From NCBI RefSeq assembly GCF_028009165.1, contig NW_026611618.1, forward strand, positions 2,261,001 through 2,325,000: 64,000 nt of DNA. Reading direction: 5' to 3'. Below are positions 45,684-58,322 of this stretch, piece after piece (position 1 is the first letter of the stretch; the number at the start of each line of letters is the position of its first letter). The position numbers were made by a program, and so were the translations under genes. Below the pieces are notes generated by a model. It did not search any database. It was not told the DNA's origin and was given only the letters and a program-made list of their open reading frames with translations. The stretch is from Akanthomyces muscarius. Taxonomy: Eukaryota; Ascomycota; Sordariomycetes; Hypocreales; Cordycipitaceae.

Positions 45684-48562
45684 ATGTCCGGCGTCATTCG
45701 CTCGACCGCCCTCAGGGCCGGCGGAGCCTGCGTGCGCTGCCGCAAGGGCAAGACAAAGTGCGTCTACGATCGCGGGCCCAGCCAACCGTGCAAAAACTGC
45801 TCAAAGGGTATGCACGACTGCTATCTTCCATCCGAGAGCGCCGCCCACCACAACGGCCAGAGTCCTGCTCGTCATACCAACCAGTCGCGCCCGTCGCGCG
45901 ACAGTCTCCCGGCCTCCGGGTCCGGGTCCTCTGACGCCAGGCAAGCCGTTGTGGGCTCCAGCGGCCCCAGGCATACGCAGACGAGCTCCGAAAAGTAAGT
46001 TGCCCTCCAAATTACAACAAAGAAACCCAGGACAAAGAAACGACAAGCAAAGCTGCTGGAGCACGTTTCTTCGACACTTTTTTATCTTATATCTGTTGCT
46101 CTTTGTTTTCCTTGCTTTCATCCTTTCCCGCCGCCTCTCCCATCTGTATTCGCCTGCCCTTATTCCCGTACCACCCCGTTTCAGCCCAGTACGCATCATC
46201 GCTCGCTGCCTCCCTCCACACGCTCGGCGCGGCCCAGCTCCCAGCTTTTCCCTAGCCTTCCCCCTTTCCCCGGCCTCAACGAGCTCTGATTCACTAGTAC
46301 ACGCGCTGGTCCCCGATGCCGACCTTGCTTTTTTTTTTTTGGCCGCCCACCCTCCGTCACATTCAGAGCCCCCCCCCCCCCCACAAAAATCATAGGCATT
46401 CGGCCTGGGCCTGGGCCGAGGTTTTTTCTGCCTGCGCTGCCCGCCGGTTACTTGCCCTGCATTTACTCGTGCTCGCTTCGTTACCTCGCTTTGCGGCCGT
46501 CCCCGCCGTCTCCCGCCCGTTCCTGCATCACTGCCACCCTCTGTGTTGACCGGAATTCCGAGCCTTTTTACTGACCTCCGCCTCTTAGGCTGACCCCAGA
46601 GCTTGTTGCCGAATGTGAGCGCGTCGTCTCGAAGACGTTTCCAGCCTGCGTCGCCTTTCACAAGCCTTCCTTTGTTCAACAACTCAAGAATGCCTCGCTC
46701 GAGTCCACTCTTGTTTACGGCCTCTTGGCTTGTGCTGCCCGGTAAGTCTCATTTAAGCGTCGTTTTTGATCCCTTTTCACCGCAATGCTCGGCTGCGTTG
46801 GGCGTCCTCCTCCGGACCACCGCATTTATTGCGGGTCATGACCCAAAATTCATCGGTGCCCCGGCCCACCGACCGAGCGCCGCCTTGTTCCGCCACGCCT
46901 CACCACAGTAGCCCTACCTGCTCTCGCCGTCGTCCGCTTGCTGACTCTGTCTCGTGTAGGAGCTCCCCTAGCCTGATCCGCCGCTATGGCACGGCCACCC
47001 AGGCTGCCGAGACGTATGCTGCCAAGGCCATGAGCCTCATCAACAGCAATCTCGACCATCCAAACCTTGCCGACATCCAGGCACTCTGCCTCGTCATCAT
47101 TCACGAATGGGGTTCGCGCAATGCTGTCAGAGCGTACATCTATCTCGGCCAGGCCGCGCGCATGCTGCAGATGTATCGCATCCTCAACAGCCACCATGCT
47201 GGTGACAGTGCCGACCAGTGGCTGCGTGATGAGAGCTGCCGTCGAACTCTCTGGCTCATCTACATCCTCGACTGCCTTCTTACCAGTACTCCCGGTCGCT
47301 TCCCCGCCTTGACTGCCCAGGATACTGCCACAGTCTCTCTTCCTTGCTCAGACATGAACTTTGCCTTTGGCAACGCCGTCTACATCAAGTCGCTGGTGCA
47401 GTACCTTAACGGGGCCACTCTCTCGCCTGGCCATGTGCCCACTGCCGAGGTTGGCGAGTATGGCTACATCGTGATTGCCGCCACTCTTTGGCGTGACGTG
47501 GTTGGTATGCTCACCACGAGCCCACTGCGTGCATATGATGAGGAGGACTGCTCCAACCTCATTGTCAAGATTGAGGATCTACGCGCTACGCTGCCCATGC
47601 AGTACGTCGATAAGCCTGGCCAGATCAACTTGCACATGACCATGGGCTCGGGCTACACATTTGCCATGCTGCACTGCCTTTTGCACTGCGCCACAGTCTT
47701 TGTTCACCGACGACGCCTGCTACAGGACGTCTATGCTCACGCCTTCAATGTCGACACATACCGTATGAGTGGTCGCGGTCATGATATCATTGATAGGCTC
47801 TTCAGCTCATGCCATGCTACTCTTTCGTTGCTGACTGCTGTTGAGTCGGGAGTTGAGAAAGAGCAGCTGCCGTCCTTCCCCATCTTTATGCTTTTCTCCG
47901 CCTTTACCGCTAGCGCTACTGTCGCTTATCTGTCTCTCAAGGGTCTCACTCCCAACAATGCTGTCGAGACCGCTGCCCACATTGTTAGAGATGGCCTCCG
48001 GTTCATGGCCGATGGCACTGAGAACTGGCCGCTGATGGCCAGCTGGCAGCGACACCTCACCGTCATGCAGCGTGTTCTCAACAACGATGCCGCCGCCGCT
48101 TCCGGCCGCTCAAACTCCCACGCCAACAGTCACAACGGCATCAAGGACGAGGTCTCCTCCAACGCCGACACCAACCCCGAGGCTATGGACTATGATCAGA
48201 GCAATGGCCCGCAGCATGCGACCCCACGTTCCGTGGGTGAGCACTCGCGTGACGATAGTGAGCCTCCTACCATGACCATTGCCCGCCGTCCTGGAGTTAC
48301 CACCATAAATGGTCACTCGAGCGGCGTGGGCACACCCAACGACTCGACACCGCCACCGAGTAGCGCCCCTCAGGCTGCCATGCATAGTGATGTGAAGCGA
48401 CAGAGCCCAGAAGCCACAACCAACGGCAGCTCGTCGCACCCACCGGAGACGCAGACTACTGCCACTAGCCAGGACATGACTGCTCCCGAGCTGTGCGCTG
48501 CATTCGAGCGGCAGCTCCTTGATCTAGACGACCTTGCCGCCTTTATGGGTGGTGGTGTTTAA
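45684..48562 (+). CDS. Zn2Cys6 fungal transcription factor
   Basis: Fungal-specific regulator. Exons 45684-45994, 46589-46741 and 46960-48562 encode 688 residues. The DNA-binding cluster is Cys16, 19, 26, 36, 39 and 46 (C-X2-C-X6-C-X9-C-X2-C-X6-C). The middle homology (fungal_trans) domain begins near T-P-E-L-V-A-E-C-E-R and includes Y-I-Y-L-G-Q-A-A-R-M-L-Q-M and D-E-S-C-R-R-T-L-W-L-I-Y-I-L-D-C-L. The C-terminal 170 residues are Ser/Thr/Asn-rich and probably disordered, ending in an acidic D-L-D-D-L-A-A-F-M segment that could activate transcription. Introns of 594 and 218 nt are long for such fungi. The target pathway is not evident from neighbours. Confidence 0.92.
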
Positions 48563-49269
48563 AGTTGACGTGCAGAATTCGCGTACATACTTCACTGTTT
48601 GTTTTCAAGCTGCAAGCATAGAGCTACCAGATTTGTTCTGCTTTTACGGGAATTCGGTGAACACATACTGTCGCTACCCGACCCTCCTTTGACGCGAAAC
48701 GTTCATATCATGCCAGCAGGGAGAAATTAGTTTAACGCGAGAAAGTAATTGTTAGGAAACGTGGACGAGGTTGTGGGATTGGATTGCTTTGCGGAAAGGC
48801 GAAGTGGATGGACGGAACGCTCAAGGGGTGGATGGATGGACAAAACAATGACGAAACACACAAAAAAAATTCGAGATTACAAATACCCCTCCCCTGGTTT
48901 GGACGCGGCGTTGGATGGATGGATGGATGGAAAATGCGTTTATGAAAAACATGGCAGTGAGACCAGGGGCTCACGTACTCTTTGCGCGGGCAGCAGTTAT
49001 ATATAGCGAGGCGAGGACATTTCTTGGTGTTGTTATCCTAGAACTTCGATCTTGACTTTTTATTCATCATAATACTTTTTATGGTCGCTTTTGAATCTAT
49101 TTTGCCTTCTCTACGACTCGGTGTTTTTACACGCGATCGCTATCAAAGCTCCACCCGCCCTCTGCCATCATCAGCAACCACTCTGTCGGCACTGCGCCTT
49201 TTTACTACAGCTAAATGACAGATGTTTTTCTTAGTCTTCATCAGAAACTACATCGCGATCAGATACAGT
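48563..49269. other. Intergenic region with TGGA repeat
   Basis: 3' flank of the transcription-factor gene and AT-rich spacer. A TGGA tetranucleotide repeat lies at 48912-48931, with a shorter one near 48829-48840. No gene seen. Confidence 0.5.
48912..48931. repeat. TGGA tetranucleotide microsatellite
   Basis: Five tandem TGGA-type units in intergenic DNA. Confidence 0.85.
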
Positions 49270-50330
49270 CTATGGATGCTTCCGAGCCAAATACGCCACC
49301 ACCGCCTGAAAGATGCCGGTGACCAACGACCCAACACCTGGCAGCAGCGCTACCACGAATCCGGCCATGGTGATGATCATGACGTGCCGCCTACCATTCT
49401 TGCGGTACAGTGCGAGTTCTAGCCAGGCGTCGGGCTGCGGGGTTTCCGTCTCCTCGTACAGGTCCTCGAGGCGCTCCGCCAGGCACATGTAGCACATGGC
49501 CGTGGACTCGCCACGCCTGCGGACCGTGGCTGATTCGTATAGCACGGCGTTGGGATCGAAGCCTACCGAGCCAATAAGGGACTGGATTAGGTGCCGTGAG
49601 TGTCGTTCCGATAGCGGGAAGAGAATCTGCTGGGTGGAGGAGAGGGTTTCGAGCAGCGGCTGGCGCGGGAGTATGTTACTTGAACACAGGCATTACTGCG
49701 GACACATGGAAGAAGGGCGACGATATGGTCGTACATGCTGTCTATTTGCGATGACTCGTCGTTTTTTGAGTCGGGCGCATCCGGCAGCCTTTTAGAAAGC
49801 TGTAGTTGCTCCTTCAGAAAGGTAGTCAGGTGGAAAATGTCCAGAATTCTGTGCTCGCGATCGAACGGCAAATGATCTCGCAAGTCGTGTTTGAGTCGCA
49901 ACGTCAATTAGGCATCTTCTTGAGCTTAGAAGCTCTTAATACGACCTCGCCGTCGCCAAATCTGTCGCGATTTCCATCGCTGATGCCGCTGGACTGTGTA
50001 CGTTTCGGGAACATGTCATAGATGTAATGGCAAAACGGCACATGGTCTCGCTAGGGCGTGCGGAAGCGGCCGAGCTCGGGCGCGCCAGATGACGTGAAGC
50101 ACCGCGATAATAGCGAGTCCATTATAGTAAGCACCTTCACTGTGAAGCAAATAGCTGCGCGTATTGGGTCGGAAAGTAAGGTACGGTTCTCCGTGATGGC
50201 GACGGTGAGTTGACTTCGTGTCGTGCTGGGAAGCACCCTGAGGATATGAATGGCGGCGAAGAGATCCTCGTGGATCCTGAACAAGCGCACGAAGTGGAAG
50301 ATTTGAGGAAAGACTTTTGTGTCAAAATCC
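49270..50330 (-). pseudogene. Multiply broken gene for an unrecognised fungal protein
   Basis: On the minus strand protein-like segments follow one another in three frames. The first (about 50330-50054) reads K-V-F-P-Q-I-F-H-F-V-R-L-F-R-I-H-E-D-L-F and ends at TAG 50053-50051. The same frame continues as H-V-P-F-C-H-Y-I-Y-D-M-F-P-K-R-T to TGA 49906-49904. A frame shift leads to L-R-L-K-H-D-L-R-D-H-L-P-F-D-R-E-H-R. A second shift near 49680 leads to P-L-L-E-T-L-S-S-T-Q-Q-I-L-F-P and a C-terminal part with hydrophobic segments (I-I-T-M-A-G-F-V-V-A-L-L-P). No intron of usable length explains these breaks. The family is not recognised; the C-terminus suggests membrane association. Confidence 0.65.
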
Positions 50331-52610
50331 TTGGAGGCGGCCTGAGAAGGTTGATGGTGACGATGAATGTTGCGGCTATGGCATCAAGGGACTGGAAGGA
50401 TCAGAACGCGCTCTGCGGTAAGCGCCTGCATATTTCTCATGGCATGATGACGCGAGTTTCAAGTTAGGTTGCATCATCATGGTAACAACAGGGACCGACT
50501 GTTCTCTTTTTGGCCTGACTGCCGGTCACCCAGTTGATAGTCATAAATTTGCGCCAACATGGTACTCCCCCTCAAGCATCCGACACCGATGATCAGTCTG
50601 AAGGCTCAGTCGCGGTGCAGATGAAGACGATTCGACTGGGACGGCCGGCTCCAGCGTCATATTCGAAGCATACTTGAACGCGCATTCTGAAAGAACAGCC
50701 ACCATAGATATTTTTGAGGATTATATTGGGCCTGTTACGCGTCACTCGTCCCAGCAAATTTCCCCTGACGCGAACTGCGACTAGGCCCTGATCGCTTTAT
50801 ACCAGACTACCTCGCTACCTAACGTGCCGGATAATGAAACTGAATCATCAGTGTTTGAAAACTTGACAATACTAGAGGCAACAAACACGGCCACTTTAAC
50901 GAGGCGGGGGGCTTAGAGTAGTCGGCTAGCTCACAAGACATCGGGCCTGTTTATGTCACCAGGCAGAAGACTGGTGCAGACGATGGAATTTACCCCAGGC
51001 CGGATCAAGTCGGTATGCCTTTATAGCCGGGGCTTCAAGCTTTCGAATCAGACCCAGATCTCATTCATGGCGACTCTGGTGCATGAATCGTGAACCCTAA
51101 GAACGGGCATGTGTACGGTCACTTGGTCGCCACTGATGCCTTTGGTGAAGACTACGTGGTACACATACAGAAGTGTCTACGAATCATTCAAAGATACTAA
51201 GCGCTACAAAGGTAAATCTTACATCCAGAGAAGGTGTAGACCGCCATTTATTCCCTACGACTGTCAGATAGCGGCTAGCACGAAGGAAGGGATAAGAGAT
51301 CGCGCATAGATATAGTAACTACAATAGTATGACTCTATTGTTCACTGAAGAGAGAACCCTCCACTCTGTGCCCCCGCAAGAACTACGCACTCTTATAGCG
51401 GCTTCCTCACATGTGACACGGCCCGTGCCGTGACACTTTCTGTAAACCATGACGCTTGTCCCTTCACTGGTCCCAGAAAGCGACATCCGTCAGACCTACC
51501 ACAGCACTAGCTGGCGAGGGACGGAACTGAATCAGGCTGTTGGATCCCCTTCGAGCCGCCCTGAAGACTATTGAGAGCCCAGGTGTCCTCGTCTGGCCAT
51601 TCATCGTCGCAGGTGTTGCCGCGGTGGACGGCGTTGCGCTCGACGGAGATCTTGTGATGCGTGGCCTGCATCGTATCTGGAACAATCCAATCCCCAACTG
51701 AGGAGCACTTTGGAGCATGGAAAGCTTCAGGGATTTTGGGACTCGGATAATAATGGATGGGAGGACTGTTGTAACGAACCTCCAGATGAGGCGGGGCAGA
51801 GTATCTCAGTGAGATAGTAGCAGATCGAGGAGGGGGGGAATGCACGAGGAAGCCGGGTCCAAGTCGTAGCTTCTATGGATATTTCAATTTCCAATTTCCC
51901 GCGATACTTGTGAAGCCCACCATAGCCTCTTTTGTGGTCATCAAATTATTATCAGGTGGAAGTACGGCCGAGGAACGGAAGGAGGTGATCCCACACACTG
52001 GGTCTCGTTGTTGAGCTTCGATGGTTGGGGCGTCCAAAAAAAAAGAAAGTGTACCGTCGCACTCTTCACACTGTCCGTTTCCGTTTGGAGTGTTAAAAGA
52101 AGAAAAACAGATCCGGGACAGGTTGTCTGCCATCGTGTCACGCGCCGTTATGCGGTCTGCGCTGCGCGTCTGGCCGCCGAATCAGGGCCAGTGCAGGCAA
52201 ACTCCAGACACGTGCCACGACTTTGTTCGCCCGGTTTCTGCGTCTTTCTTTTCCTAGAGAAAAATGGTCGGGGCAGTACGCAGGAAAAGAAACAGGGCTG
52301 AGACATGTATAGCAGAACAAACATGGACATGGGGGGACGGGGCGGGAGGGGCCGCCTCCGAGGCAAAATGTCAAGCTACTTGAGAGGTAGCTCCCTGCGT
52401 GAGGTCTCAGGACGTGCATATTAAAAAGAACAATAGAAAGAGAAATACATGGTTGAAGGACTGTGGGTGTATATGAGGCGAGCTGTTGCGTCCATGGCTG
52501 ATGTGGCGGACAATAATACATTCCTTTATCTGCAGAGCATTGTCCTTTTCGTTTCTTTTCCCTTGCCAGTTGTGTCGTCCTCGAGATACCATAGAGCTTT
52601 GTTCAGCACC
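50331..52610. other. Non-coding region with possible LTR remnant
   Basis: No supportable gene. The part 50.5-51.4 kb is stop-rich in all frames and may be old transposon DNA. A possible solo LTR is listed separately at 51262-51435. The last few hundred bases are the promoter of the aspartic-protease gene. Confidence 0.45.
51262..51435 (-). mobile_element. Possible solo LTR remnant
   Basis: On the minus strand the segment starts TGTCACGGCACGGGCCGTG, has a TATAAG box about 40 bases in, and ends in TGACA, so its ends are TGTCA...TGACA. This layout resembles short fungal LTRs. No flanking target-site duplication is visible and no internal retrotransposon sequence is attached, so the call is tentative. 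Confidence 0.25.
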
Positions 52611-53921
52611 ATGTACTCTATATCGCTCGCTGCCGTGGTCTGGAGCGTCGCGGTCGCGGCGGCCGCTGCCGCCGCCGCCGCATCCGAGACCACCTTCTCC
52701 CTCAGCGCCGTGCCCAACAACAGCACACGCATAAACCTCGTCACCACCTACGCGCGGCTCTACCACAAGTACAACATGTCGCTCCCGGCAACCCTCTCCT
52801 CCGTCCTCCAGCACCAGCACCGAGCCCTCGCCGCACGCGGCGATGCCGGCTCCGCCATTGCCTACCCGAGCTCGGCCAACGACGGCGAGTACTTGATCGA
52901 CGTCGACGTCGGCACTCCGCCGAAACGCTTCCGGCTCAACCTCGACACGGGCTCGAGCGACGTCTGGGTGTACGGGTCCGCGATCCCCAAGTCGTTCCTC
53001 AAGGGGCAGGCGCAGTACGAACCGTCTCAGAGCAGTACGTCCCGGCTGGTGCCATTCGCAGTGTGGCTGGCGGGGTACATTGACTTTGGCTTTGTCGGGG
53101 GGGCCGTCTATAAAGACACCGTATCGGTGGTGGCGGCGGAGGGAGACGGTGGCGGGCTGACGGTGCAGACCCAGGGGCTGCAGGTGGCGGCGCTGGTGGC
53201 GAGGAGCATTGTTCAGGACGCGGGTATGGATGGTATCCTGGGACTCGGGTTTGATAAGCTCAACTTTGCGTTTCCAACAAAGCAGAAGACGTGGTTCAGC
53301 AACATTAAGAAGCGGCTGAGCGCGCCGCTGTTTACCGTCGACTTTCAACACAGAAAGCGTGAGTCATTCTGCGTGTACAGGGATGTAGGACATGTGTGGA
53401 CGTGAGCTGATGGCTGTGCTGTAGAGGGCAAGTATACGTTTGGGTATATTGACAAAGCCGTCGGCCCTGTCACTTACACGCCCGTGGACGCGAGCGCGGG
53501 CTACTGGACGTGGACGTCGCCCGGCTACGCCGTCGGCAAGCAGCCCTTCAAAGCGCGCAGACTCACCGGCACGCTAGACACGGGCACGACCATCGTGATC
53601 CTGCCCGCCGACGTGGTCGCGGACTACTACGCGGGCGTGCCGGGCACGACGTACAGCGCCGTCGAGCACGGCCATGTTTTCGACTGCGGCGCGACGTTGC
53701 CAGATTTTACGTTTGGCGTAGCACCCGACACCACAATCACCATTCCGGGAACGTACATCAAGAGGTATGGGGCGGACAGCGCGCCAGGCAAGTGCATAGG
53801 TGCGATGCAGAGCGGCGCGGGCGACATGGTGGTGTTTGGGGCGCCGGCGCTCAAGGCTGGCGTGGCGGTGTTTGATGCCGGAAATTTACGGATTGGCTGG
53901 GCGAACAAGACGTTGATATGA
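52611..53921 (+). CDS. Secreted pepsin-like aspartic protease (A1)
   Basis: Family A1 endopeptidase. Exons 52611-53358 and 53425-53921 (intron 66 nt) give 414 residues. Residues 1-24 are a signal peptide containing an unusual run of ten or so Ala encoded by GC-rich codons. A propeptide (about 25-90) follows with R-A-L-A-A-R near its end. The catalytic Asp are D112 in D-T-G-S-S-D and D301 in D-T-G-T. The flap region carries a Tyr in Y-K-D-T-V. The C-terminus ends F-D-A-G-N-L-R-I-G-W-A-N, typical of the fold, without GPI signal. It is probably secreted at acidic pH. The segment V-W-L-A-G-Y-I-D-F before the flap is less typical. Confidence 0.9.
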
Positions 53922-54980
53922 AAGGGGGCGAAAGAGGCGAGAGAGAAGAAGATGGCCGATGGTTAGGGGTGGTTGAGATCATCTTGGGGCTCTTTTTCGT
54001 TGTTCTGGCGAGTCGACGATGGTGGGATGTGCCGAGTGGAACGAGTTTGTGGCTTGTGTTAGTGCGCGCCAAGTTTTGGGTTAGGTTTTTGGGTCCTGTC
54101 GAGGGGAGACTGGTGGCAGGGAGCGGGATTTCCGCAGTTAAATTCAAGGTTATTATGGGCGCAGATGGGATGTGATGGGGAGTCTACCACAAGGCAAGCC
54201 CACGCGCGGATCAGTGGGCATTGGAGTTGAGGCAATAGATGTTGCGCATCCTGAGCCGATCTGTATTTAGTATACGTAAATACTGTCGTTGTACGAACTG
54301 AGCATTTTCTTCTTCCTTACTGTCGCTGGTTTTGTCTGCATGCACATTGGGTTGCGGGCCAAGCAGGCCCGGAAGATATCCATGAGTCCATGACAAGACG
54401 AGTGCACGATGGGGACGAGTTGTAGCTGAGACAGCCAGACAGCATCATGCGTTTGGGCAGGGGGCAGAGTGGTGGCGCCAAAGTGCATGAGGCTTGACTT
54501 TCCCCGCAGTACGAATGGAGATGTGGGAAAAGCGAGTCGAAACATTTTTCGTCGTAGAAACAATTCAGCAGAGAGTGTGATCGAGCCAGTAAAGATCTGG
54601 TAGCGGGGGGGGGTGAGTGGTACGTTACTTAGTAACGCATGCTGAAAGAAAGATGAGACGAAGCAGGTCTTGGCAATCAAACGAGGGACAAGGGCGCCGA
54701 AAACTCAGGTAGAAGGTGAGACATAGCTGTACCGGTATCTGCAATGGATATAGCAGGATACGCAGAGCAGATCACGGCCAACCAGTAATGACTGGCGGCA
54801 AACGCAGATACAATACGAACAAGATGAAAACAGAGCTGGATGGAAGGGCGCACGAGTTTCTCGAGTCGACCGGCACAAGATTGCCGAGAGGGCTTGGCGA
54901 TATTGCCCATGTCGGCCTAGCGTTGCGGCAGCTGACCGCTTGGGGCTTACTGGTAGCCGATGCAGGGAAAAGCCCTGCTG

Positions 54981-55002
54981 CCTGCCTGCCTGCCTGCCTG
55001 CC
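54981..55002. repeat. CCTG tetranucleotide microsatellite
   Basis: Five CCTG units plus two bases in non-coding DNA. Confidence 0.85.
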
Positions 55003-56152
55003 GCAGGAGGGGATTGATTTTTATGCTGGGGGGCATGATGTGCTGCTGCGCTGCAACATGCAGCCAGAGTATTCCGGGAAAAATCGCAACGTGCCGCTTC
55101 ATCTTCGTCTTTGTGGTTTCCCCTGGACGCTTCTCGGGTGTTGTCCACATGCAGCTCTGGCCCAGGTCGCGATACTGTTGAAAGCCGCGCCACATGGTCT
55201 GTGGAGACGCGACAATGGAGGACAAGCTGGGGTAGGCATGGTGGCATGTACAGAGGTTGGTAGTGGCTGCCCAGCAGTGGCAGCTGAACAGGTTTCGTTA
55301 CTGGATGTATAGGGAAAGGCTTGTGTGTAGATAAAAGCATCGTCACAAAACAGCTTCGTAATGATTCCATACGATGCGTTGCCTGTTTGGTCCAGCTCTT
55401 GCCCGTCATGAGTAAAGACGAGTTTTCCGCAAGATTGAGTTTACGCCAGGCAGGCTGCAGCTGCCCGTTTGCCATACTTGTACAGCGGCTCTTCCAGAAA
55501 AGAAAACCCCGCGGAACGACCTGTCAGTCAGCCTGCATGGCAGCAACGGCAAATACATTCGGCTATTGATGGAGTAATTAGCCGGACCAGAAATCAGTTC
55601 GGTTAAAATCGAATTATGGAGAGCGAGCTTTGCCTACGGCCTAGTTATTCCGTACGTAGCAACAAGCACCAAGGGAATTGGCCAGAAATGCGTCAACACT
55701 TTTTTTACCCGCCCCCGCAGCCGGCGCCGTGTTTTCCAGCGGGTCAACTTCTCCAAGTGATGAAGTCCCCCCAGGCAGCTCCCCCTCCCCAAACCCGCCA
55801 AGGATCTTCCAAGATTTGCCCCGAAGAGCGACGCCACCGTGATCATCCTAGGTAGCCCACACCACCACCCGGTGGCTTTAGTTATTAGCGTGCTGTAGCC
55901 TGTATGGGCGCGCACCCATGTCTCCCCACCACCCAGCCCGTCCAATCCTGCTCCGCGCAAAGAGACAATGCCGTCGCGGACTCTTTACGGATCATGTCCG
56001 TTGCTGTTGGACTCGCTCGCTTTGGCCTTAGTAGGATGGGCCACAAGCTCTGGATTGACCCCAATTTCGTTTCGCAACCAAGGTGGGCAGCGTGCGTGCC
56101 AACGTGCTAGCTAGCCTCGCGAACAGCTGGACTGGTCGTGGACCACTAAGTT

Positions 56153-56160
56153 ACCTAGGT
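56153..56160. repeat. CCTAGG-centred palindrome upstream of the permease
   Basis: ACCTAGGT, about 215 bases before the start codon of the Jen-type gene. Same core as the palindromes in the first 7 kb. Confidence 0.5.
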
Positions 56161-56372
56161 GTCCATCCCCAAATCCCCCAGCTCCCAACTACTTGTATCG
56201 TCTACTCCCCTCCACGCTCGGCTCTACGGAGGTCCTGCTCCCGTTTTTCTCTCGTCTTATCTCTGCTCTCCCACCACTATCTGGGTCATCTCGTCTGCCT
56301 CACCTACTTCCAGCACTGGAAAGAAACCTCTCGTCTGCTGCCAGTCGCAGCCATCGCAACACACCCGCCACT

Positions 56373-58322
56373 ATGGGCCATCACGATGTCATGTCCAGCC
56401 AGGAGCCTGGCGCCAGCTCTCCTCACGAGGGCATGTCCGCCGGGACCTACCTCAAGACGCGTCTCACCACTCTCCGCCCGGCCATGCTCGACCTGCCCAA
56501 CCCCATCAGTCTTTTGCGCATGCTCAACGGCCAGCAATGGGCCTTTTTCTTCATTGCCTTTGCCGCCTGGGTAAGCAAGCCAGCCAGCCTATCCCCGAGC
56601 TGCTTGCCAAGTGCAAAAGGCCCCCAAGCTAACCTAGCCTTTCTCGATAGACGTGGGACGCCTTTGACTTTTTCACCGTTTCCCTCACCGTCAGCGACTT
56701 GGCCGAGCAGTTTGGCAAAACAAAAACCGACATCACATGGGGCATCACCCTCGTCCTCATGTTCCGCTCCGTCGGCTCCATCGCATTCGGTATCGCCAGT
56801 GATCGCTACGGTCGCAAGTGGCCCTTTGTCGTCAATAATCTACTCTTCATCGTCCTTGAACTAGTAAGCCGACCCCCGGAATCCAGTCATTTTTTACTCA
56901 TCTGTTTTTTTCTCTCCCCTACTCGGTTGGTCATTCGTAGTCGGGACGTACTCTCTTACGCGCCAGCGGGTCGGTTTGACAAAATGGCGTAAAGCCGCCG
57001 GCTTGGCACGATCTCTTGGCCTTGTGACAGAATGACGCCACGGCTCCGATTCGGCGAATTCCCCGCGCCAGGGCAATTTTGCTGACAATCTTCGCAACAC
57101 TCTAGGGAACCGGGTTTTGCCAGACGTATCCTCAGTTTTTAGCCTGCCGCGCCCTTTTCGGCGTGGCAATGGGTGGCCTCTACGGAAATGCCGCCGCCAC
57201 CGCGCTGGAAGACTGTCCCGAGGCGGCCCGCGGTCTGGTCAGCGGCATGCTGCAACAAGGTGTATGTTAGGTTCTTCAGGCGCCCGAGGGTTTTATGAAG
57301 TACACTCCCGCTAATTAAATCACCCCCAGTATGCATTCGGATACCTCCTTTGCGCCGCCTTTGCCCGCGGCCTCGTCAATACCACCTCGCACGGATGGCG
57401 GCCGCTATACTGGTTCGGTGCTGGCCCTCCTGTGCTCTTCATCATCTTCCGCCTCATGCTACCCGAGACGTCCGTCTACCGCGAGCGTGAAGCTCTCCGT
57501 GAAGAGGCCAAGCGCAACGGCTCCAACGGCGCCCAATCGGTCGGCTCCGTCTTCCTCAAGGAGGGCAAGATTGCCATCCGCAAGCACTGGCTCCTCCTCA
57601 CTTACCTCGTGCTCCTCATGGCCGGTTTCAACTTTATGAGCCACGGCAGCCAGGACCTGTACCCGACCATGCTGCAGAACCAGCTCTCGTTCAGTGCCAA
57701 CAAGGTTACTGTTACGCAGGTCGTCGCCAACCTTGGCGCCATGACGGGCGGCACCGTCGTCGGCTTCCTCAGCCAGTCGGTTGGCCGCCGCATCAGCATA
57801 ATTGTCTGCTGCATCTGCGGCGGTGCGCTGCTGTACCCGTACACATTTGTACGCTCGACGTCGGTCATGGCCGCCGCCTTTTTCCAGCAGTTCTTCGTGC
57901 AGGGCGCCTGGGGCGTCATCCCAATCCACCTGATGGAGCTGTCGCCCGGCGCCTTCCGCACCTTTGTCGTCGGCACCTCGTATCAGCTCGGTAACCTCGT
58001 GTCTTCGGCGTCGTCGACGATTGAGTCGCGCATCGGTGAGCGCTTTCCGCTGCCACCGTCGGCATCGGGCCAGTCGCGATATGACTACGGCCTCGTCATC
58101 TGCATCTTCATGGGCTGCGTCTACGGCTACACCATGCTTCTCACATTTCTCGGCCCGGAGCACCTGCGCCGCAGCTTTGATGTCGAGCACGACCACGACG
58201 CCCAGGAGGCGGCCGGATGGGATGCCGTCGCGGCCGCCCACGGGCCCCGCGCCAGCGATAGCGACGAAAAGTTTGCCCGACCCCACCGCAAGGGCGAGCA
58301 TGACGAGGGGTCGCCCGCGTAG
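56373..58322 (+). CDS. Jen-family monocarboxylate/dicarboxylate permease (MFS)
   Basis: Plasma-membrane proton symporter of the Jen1 family, which imports lactate, pyruvate or dicarboxylates in fungi. Exons 56373-56570, 56651-56863, 57106-57261 and 57330-58322 encode 519 residues; introns are 80, 242 and 68 nt. About 12 hydrophobic segments are present. The Jen signature N-X2-S-H-X2-S-Q-D appears as N-F-M-S-H-G-S-Q-D at about 290-298 in the predicted seventh helix. The MFS motif G-I-A-S-D-R-Y-G-R-K lies after helix 2. The C-terminal 50 residues are hydrophilic and His/Asp-rich. Jen transporters are usually glucose-repressed; nothing in the promoter was tested here. The precise substrate is unknown. 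Confidence 0.93.

Larger units (their letters stand above)
53922..56372. other. Intergenic region without supportable gene
   Basis: About 2.4 kb with overlapping frames on both strands near 54.7-55.5 kb that carry no motif. It contains a CCTG repeat at 54981-55002 and the palindrome ACCTAGGT at 56153-56160. The last 200 bases are CT-rich leader of the permease gene. Confidence 0.5.

Noticed and set aside
54705..55475. 256-codon minus-strand frame and a 198-codon plus-strand frame over the same stretch
   Set aside because: Both are open together, include a CCTG repeat and lack motifs, so neither has independent support.
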